Assembly: GCF_003097235.1 (NCBI RefSeq)
Contig: NZ_QEQQ01000023.1
Location: 1 to 64,000, forward strand
Direction of reading: 5' to 3'
From: Pseudomonas sp. CC120222-01a
Lineage (GTDB): Bacteria > Pseudomonadota > Gammaproteobacteria > Pseudomonadales > Pseudomonadaceae
Length of the DNA: 64,000 bases
Positions 60,921 through 64,000 of this stretch are shown here, piece after piece. The notes beneath the pieces are model-generated. The model was not told where the DNA came from and searched no databases. It saw only the letters and a program-made list of their open reading frames with translations. A program made the translations under genes and the position numbers. Every line of letters begins with the position of its first letter. The stretch's first letter is position 1.

Positions 60921-60940
60921 TTGTAGGGATTGCCCTACAA
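60921..60940. promoter_or_regulatory. Palindrome upstream of agtA, candidate AgtR operator
   Basis: TTGTAGGGATTGCCCTACAA is a perfect 8-bp inverted repeat around a 4-base centre, 110 bases before the agtA start and just after agtR. Short palindromes of this layout are typical LuxR-type regulator sites. It could also fold as a weak hairpin, but it lacks a T run. Confidence 0.6.
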
Positions 60941-61049
60941 CAAATCTTCCAGCGGGATGATGGCATTCTCTCAGCACTGCCGATTTCCGGGCGCTTGCGG
61001 CTCTTCTACTCTTTTGCCTACGCAGTCATTCCAACAAGAAGGTGCAGGC

Positions 61050-62174
61050 ATGAGCGAGGCGAATACGAACGCTGCCACCAGCGAGACGCTGGTCAGCTTC
61101 CGTGGTGTGCAGAAGAGCTACGACGGCGAATCGCTGATCGTCAAAGACCTCAACCTGGATATTCGCAAGGGTGAATTCCTCACCCTGCTCGGCCCCTCCG
61201 GCTCGGGCAAGACCACCAGCCTGATGATGCTGGCAGGCTTCGAAACTCCCACCGCCGGTGAGATCCAGCTGGCCGGGCGCTCGATCAACAACGTGCCGCC
61301 GCACAAACGCGACATCGGCATGGTGTTCCAGAACTACGCGCTGTTCCCGCACATGACCGTGGCCGAGAACCTGGCATTCCCGCTGACCGTACGCGGCCTG
61401 AGCAAGACCGACATCAGCGAGCGGGTCAAGCGGGTGCTGAACATGGTCCAGCTCGATGCCTTCGCCAAGCGCTACCCTGGCCAGCTTTCCGGTGGCCAGC
61501 AGCAGCGTGTGGCCCTGGCACGGGCACTGGTGTTCGAACCTCAGCTGGTGCTGATGGACGAACCGCTGGGCGCCCTCGACAAGCAGCTGCGTGAACACAT
61601 GCAGATGGAGATCAAGCACATCCACCAGCGCCTGGGGGTGACCGTGGTCTACGTGACCCACGACCAGGGCGAGGCGCTGACCATGTCCGACCGCGTGGCG
61701 GTGTTCCACCAGGGCGAGATCCAGCAGATCGCCGACCCGCGCACCCTCTATGAAGAACCCTGCAACACCTTCGTCGCCAACTTCATCGGCGAGAACAACC
61801 GCATCAACGGCACCCTGCTGGCCAGCGATGGCAAGCGTTGCCAGGTGCAACTGGCCCGCGGCGAGCGGGTCGAGGCGCTGGCAGTGAACGTCGGCCAGGC
61901 CGGCGAGCCGGTGACCCTGTCGGTGCGCCCCGAGCGCGTGCGCCTCAACGGCCATAGCGAAAGCTGCGTCAACCGCTTCTCCGGCCGCGTGGCCGAGTTC
62001 ATCTACCTGGGCGACCACGTACGGGTTCGCCTGGAAGTCTGCGGCAAGGCTGACTTCTTCGTGAAGCAGCCGATCGCCGAGCTCGATCCGGCGCTGGCCG
62101 TGGGCGATGTGGTACCGCTGGGCTGGGAGGTGGAGCACGCCCGCGCGCTCGATCCGATTGCCGAAGCCCACTGA
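61050..62174 (+). CDS. agtA: ABC transporter ATP-binding protein, spermidine/putrescine type (AgtA-like)
   Basis: The 374-aa ATPase has Walker A GPSGSGKTT (48-56), Q-loop in GMVFQNYALFPHMTV, signature LSGGQQQRVALAR, Walker B LVLMDEPLGALD and a C-terminal TOBE domain (about 285-365). It belongs to the PotA group. The start at MSEANT has AAGAAGG upstream; the frame could extend 40 codons but runs through the regulatory gap. Based on neighbours it energises uptake of 5-aminovalerate/4-aminobutyrate. Confidence 0.88.
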   Translation: MSEANTNAATSETLVSFRGVQKSYDGESLIVKDLNLDIRKGEFLTLLGPSGSGKTTSLMMLAGFETPTAGEIQLAGRSINNVPPHKRDIGMVFQNYALFPHMTVAENLAFPLTVRGLSKTDISERVKRVLNMVQLDAFAKRYPGQLSGGQQQRVALARALVFEPQLVLMDEPLGALDKQLREHMQMEIKHIHQRLGVTVVYVTHDQGEALTMSDRVAVFHQGEIQQIADPRTLYEEPCNTFVANFIGENNRINGTLLASDGKRCQVQLARGERVEALAVNVGQAGEPVTLSVRPERVRLNGHSESCVNRFSGRVAEFIYLGDHVRVRLEVCGKADFFVKQPIAELDPALAVGDVVPLGWEVEHARALDPIAEAH

Positions 62175-62214
62175 TGGATTGCTTCACCAACCCTGTACTG
62201 TGGAGAGAATAATA

Positions 62215-63249
62215 ATGCGCAAGCAGTTGAAACTGACCGCCCTGGCCCTCGGCCTGTGCGTCGCTGGCCAGGCCATGGCGGCGGACCTGACCGTGGTTTC
62301 CTTCGGCGGTGCCAACAAGGCGGCCCAGGTCAAGGCGTTCTACGAACCATGGGAGAAGGCCGGCAAGGGCAAGATCGTCGCTGGCGAGTACAACGGTGAA
62401 ATGGCCAAGGTCAAAGCCATGGTCGACACCAACAGCGTGTCGTGGAACCTGGTGGAGGTGGAGTCGCCAGAGCTGGCACGTGGTTGCGACGAAGGCATGT
62501 TCGAAGAGCTCGACCCGGCGCTGTTCGGCAACGAGTCCGATTACGTGAAGGGCGCCATCCAGCCATGCGGCGTGGGTTTCTTCGTCTGGTCCACGGTATT
62601 GGCCTACAACGCCGACAAGCTCAACACTGCACCCACCAGCTGGGCTGACTTCTGGGACACCAAGAAATTCCCGGGCAAGCGTGGCCTGCGCAAGGGCGCC
62701 AAGTACACCCTGGAGTTCGCCCTGATGGCCGACGGCGTTGCGCCGAAGGATGTGTATCAGGTGCTGGGCACCAAGGAGGGCGTGGACCGCGCCTTCAAGA
62801 AGCTCGACGAACTCAAGCCGAGCATCCAGTGGTGGGAAGCCGGCGCCCAGCCGCCACAGTACCTGGCCTCGGGTGACGTGGTCATGAGCTCGGCCTACAA
62901 CGGCCGCATCGCTGCAGTGCAGAAAGAGAGCAACCTCAAGGTGGTTTGGAACGGCGGTATCTACGACTTCGACGCCTGGGCGATCCCGAAAGGCGCCAAG
63001 GATGTGGAAGAAGCGAAGAAGTTCATCGCCTACACCGTGCAGCCGGAGCAACAGAAGACCTACTCCGAGAACATCGCCTACGGCCCGGCCAACTCCAAGG
63101 CCGTACCGCTGCTGGCCGATGCGGTGAAGAAGGACATGCCGACCACGCCTGAGAACATCGCCAACCAGGTGCAGATCGACGTGGCCTTCTGGGCCGACAA
63201 CAGCGAGCAGCTGGAGCAACGCTTCAACGCCTGGGCGGCGAAGAAGTAA
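62215..63249 (+). CDS. agtB: Periplasmic polyamine-type substrate-binding protein (AgtB-like)
   Basis: The 344-aa protein has a signal peptide (MRKQLKLTALALGLCVAGQAMAA) and a type II periplasmic-binding fold. Acidic and aromatic residues that typically hold a polyamine-like ligand appear in the NLVEVESPELARGCDEGMF and YDFDAWAIPKG regions. GGAGAG precedes the ATG, 40 bases after agtA. A strong hairpin follows before the permease gene, as expected for the most abundant subunit. Confidence 0.9.
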   Translation: MRKQLKLTALALGLCVAGQAMAADLTVVSFGGANKAAQVKAFYEPWEKAGKGKIVAGEYNGEMAKVKAMVDTNSVSWNLVEVESPELARGCDEGMFEELDPALFGNESDYVKGAIQPCGVGFFVWSTVLAYNADKLNTAPTSWADFWDTKKFPGKRGLRKGAKYTLEFALMADGVAPKDVYQVLGTKEGVDRAFKKLDELKPSIQWWEAGAQPPQYLASGDVVMSSAYNGRIAAVQKESNLKVVWNGGIYDFDAWAIPKGAKDVEEAKKFIAYTVQPEQQKTYSENIAYGPANSKAVPLLADAVKKDMPTTPENIANQVQIDVAFWADNSEQLEQRFNAWAAKK

Positions 63250-63262
63250 GAAACCGGGAAGC

Positions 63263-63281
63263 GGGGCCGCCATGCGGCCCC
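63263..63281 (+). terminator. Hairpin between agtB and agtC
   Basis: GGGGCCGC and GCGGCCCC form an 8-bp stem with a CAT loop, 14 bases after the agtB stop. The absence of a T run suggests mRNA stabilisation or partial read-through rather than full termination. Confidence 0.6.
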
Positions 63282-63309
63282 AATTTCAGCCTGTATCGCG
63301 GAGTTCGCC

Positions 63310-64000
63310 ATGGCCATTGCAGTGCCCCTCAACGAAGGCGCAGGTCCAAGCCTCAAGCAGCGCCTCAAGCATGCCGAGCGGGTCAACCGCTGGAAGGCGC
63401 AGGCGTTGATCGCGCCGCTGGCGCTGTTTCTTCTGCTGGTATTCCTGGTGCCGATCGCGGCGCTGCTGTACAAGAGCGTCGGCAACCCGGAAGTGGTCGG
63501 CGGTTTGCCGCGCACGGTCGAGGTGATCAGCCAGTGGGACGGCAAGAGCCTGCCCGGCGAAGACGTCTACAAGGCGTTGAGCCAGGACCTGGCCGAATCG
63601 CGCAAGAACCAGACCCTCGGCGACCTCTCCAAGCGCCTGAACATGGAGCTGGCCGGCTACCGCAGCCTGTTGGCCAAGACTGCACGTGCGTTGCCGTTCA
63701 AGGCCGAGCCTGCTTCTTATAAAGATGCCTTGCAGGCACTCGACGAGCGTTGGGGCGACCCGGCCTACTGGCAGGCGATCCGCCGCAATACCAGTTCGGT
63801 GACCTCGTTCTACCTGCTGGCTTCGCTCGACCACCGTATCGATGACCTCGGCGAGCTGGCCAAGGCCACCCCCGACCAGGCCATCTACCTGGATATCTTT
63901 GCCCGCACCCTGTGGATGGGTGTGGTGATCACCGCCATCTGCCTGGTACTGGCCTATCCGTTGGCCTACCTGCTGGCCAACCTGCCGACCCGGCAGAGCA
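63310..64000 (+). CDS. agtC: ABC transporter permease, PotB type (AgtC-like), cut by window edge
   Basis: The first 230 codons are present. A cytoplasmic N-terminus is followed by a membrane helix (LIAPLALFLLLVFLVPIAALLY, about 33-54), then a periplasmic stretch of about 150 residues that is longer than in classical PotB. A second helix begins near 200 (LWMGVVITAICLVLAYPLAYLL), leading into the permease core beyond the window. GGAG precedes the ATG. Confidence 0.88.
   Translation, partial: MAIAVPLNEGAGPSLKQRLKHAERVNRWKAQALIAPLALFLLLVFLVPIAALLYKSVGNPEVVGGLPRTVEVISQWDGKSLPGEDVYKALSQDLAESRKNQTLGDLSKRLNMELAGYRSLLAKTARALPFKAEPASYKDALQALDERWGDPAYWQAIRRNTSSVTSFYLLASLDHRIDDLGELAKATPDQAIYLDIFARTLWMGVVITAICLVLAYPLAYLLANLPTRQS

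Noticed and set aside
60921..60940. Rho-independent terminator after agtR
   Set aside because: The stem has a modest AT/GC mix and no T run; position and symmetry fit an operator better.

Overview
The window is a chromosomal segment of a fluorescent pseudomonad of the Pseudomonas putida group. The evidence is the high-GC coding sequence, gene order matching that lineage (comF-bioBFHCD, the pqq cluster, davBA, rpsU-dnaG-rpoD, lptD-surA-pdxA-ksgA-apaGH, amgK-murU), an RsmY small RNA behind a GacA box, and several copies of the P. putida-type REP repeat (CCTGTGGGAGCGGG...CCCGCGAA). Almost everything is core genome. The clearly accessory items are the end of an IS110/IS1111-family element at the left edge and an AT-richer stretch followed by a large di-heme cytochrome gene at about 9.1-11.8 kb.

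Layout: 1-420, the 3' end of an IS110-type transposase, a structured non-coding end, and a REP pair that the element appears to have split. 424-6501, modE and comF on the minus strand, divergent from bioBFHCD, with a BirA-type operator between them. 6626-15153, a small protein resembling flagellar rod proteins and two FadE-like acyl-CoA dehydrogenases (the first behind a PsrA-type operator), interrupted by a di-heme peroxidase-like cytochrome and a membrane diguanylate cyclase. 15177-18107, GacA box and rsmY, a LysR regulator, a class III aminotransferase and a Pmp3-type peptide. 18140-25598, an S9 peptidase and pqqEDCBAF. 25756-28882, davA, davB and an AsnC/Lrp regulator for lysine catabolism.

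29002-37361 holds a CAU tRNA, a 1247-aa PAS-GGDEF-EAL protein and the macromolecular-synthesis operon rpsU-dnaG-rpoD. 37567-41251 has tsaD, plsY, folB, folK and cca. 41306-46206 is the prkA-yeaH-ycgB (SpoVR) stress module. 46491-54171 is a minus-strand run lptD-surA-pdxA-rsmA-apaG-apaH-glpE. 54302-56755 is amgK-murU-djlA, a cell-wall sugar salvage operon. 56788-57786 is a DUF3530 protein. 57882-64000 is a sensor kinase and response regulator followed by a polyamine-type ABC transporter, matching P. aeruginosa agtSR-agtABC, with its last gene cut by the window edge.

Functional links: davBA converts lysine to 5-aminovalerate, and the Agt system of P. aeruginosa senses and imports 5-aminovalerate and 4-aminobutyrate, so both ends of one metabolite's handling lie in this window. 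A perfect palindrome just upstream of agtA is a good candidate operator for the adjacent response regulator. The most speculative but interesting signal is a REP-matching hairpin loop in the IS end, which could be part of a bridge RNA.
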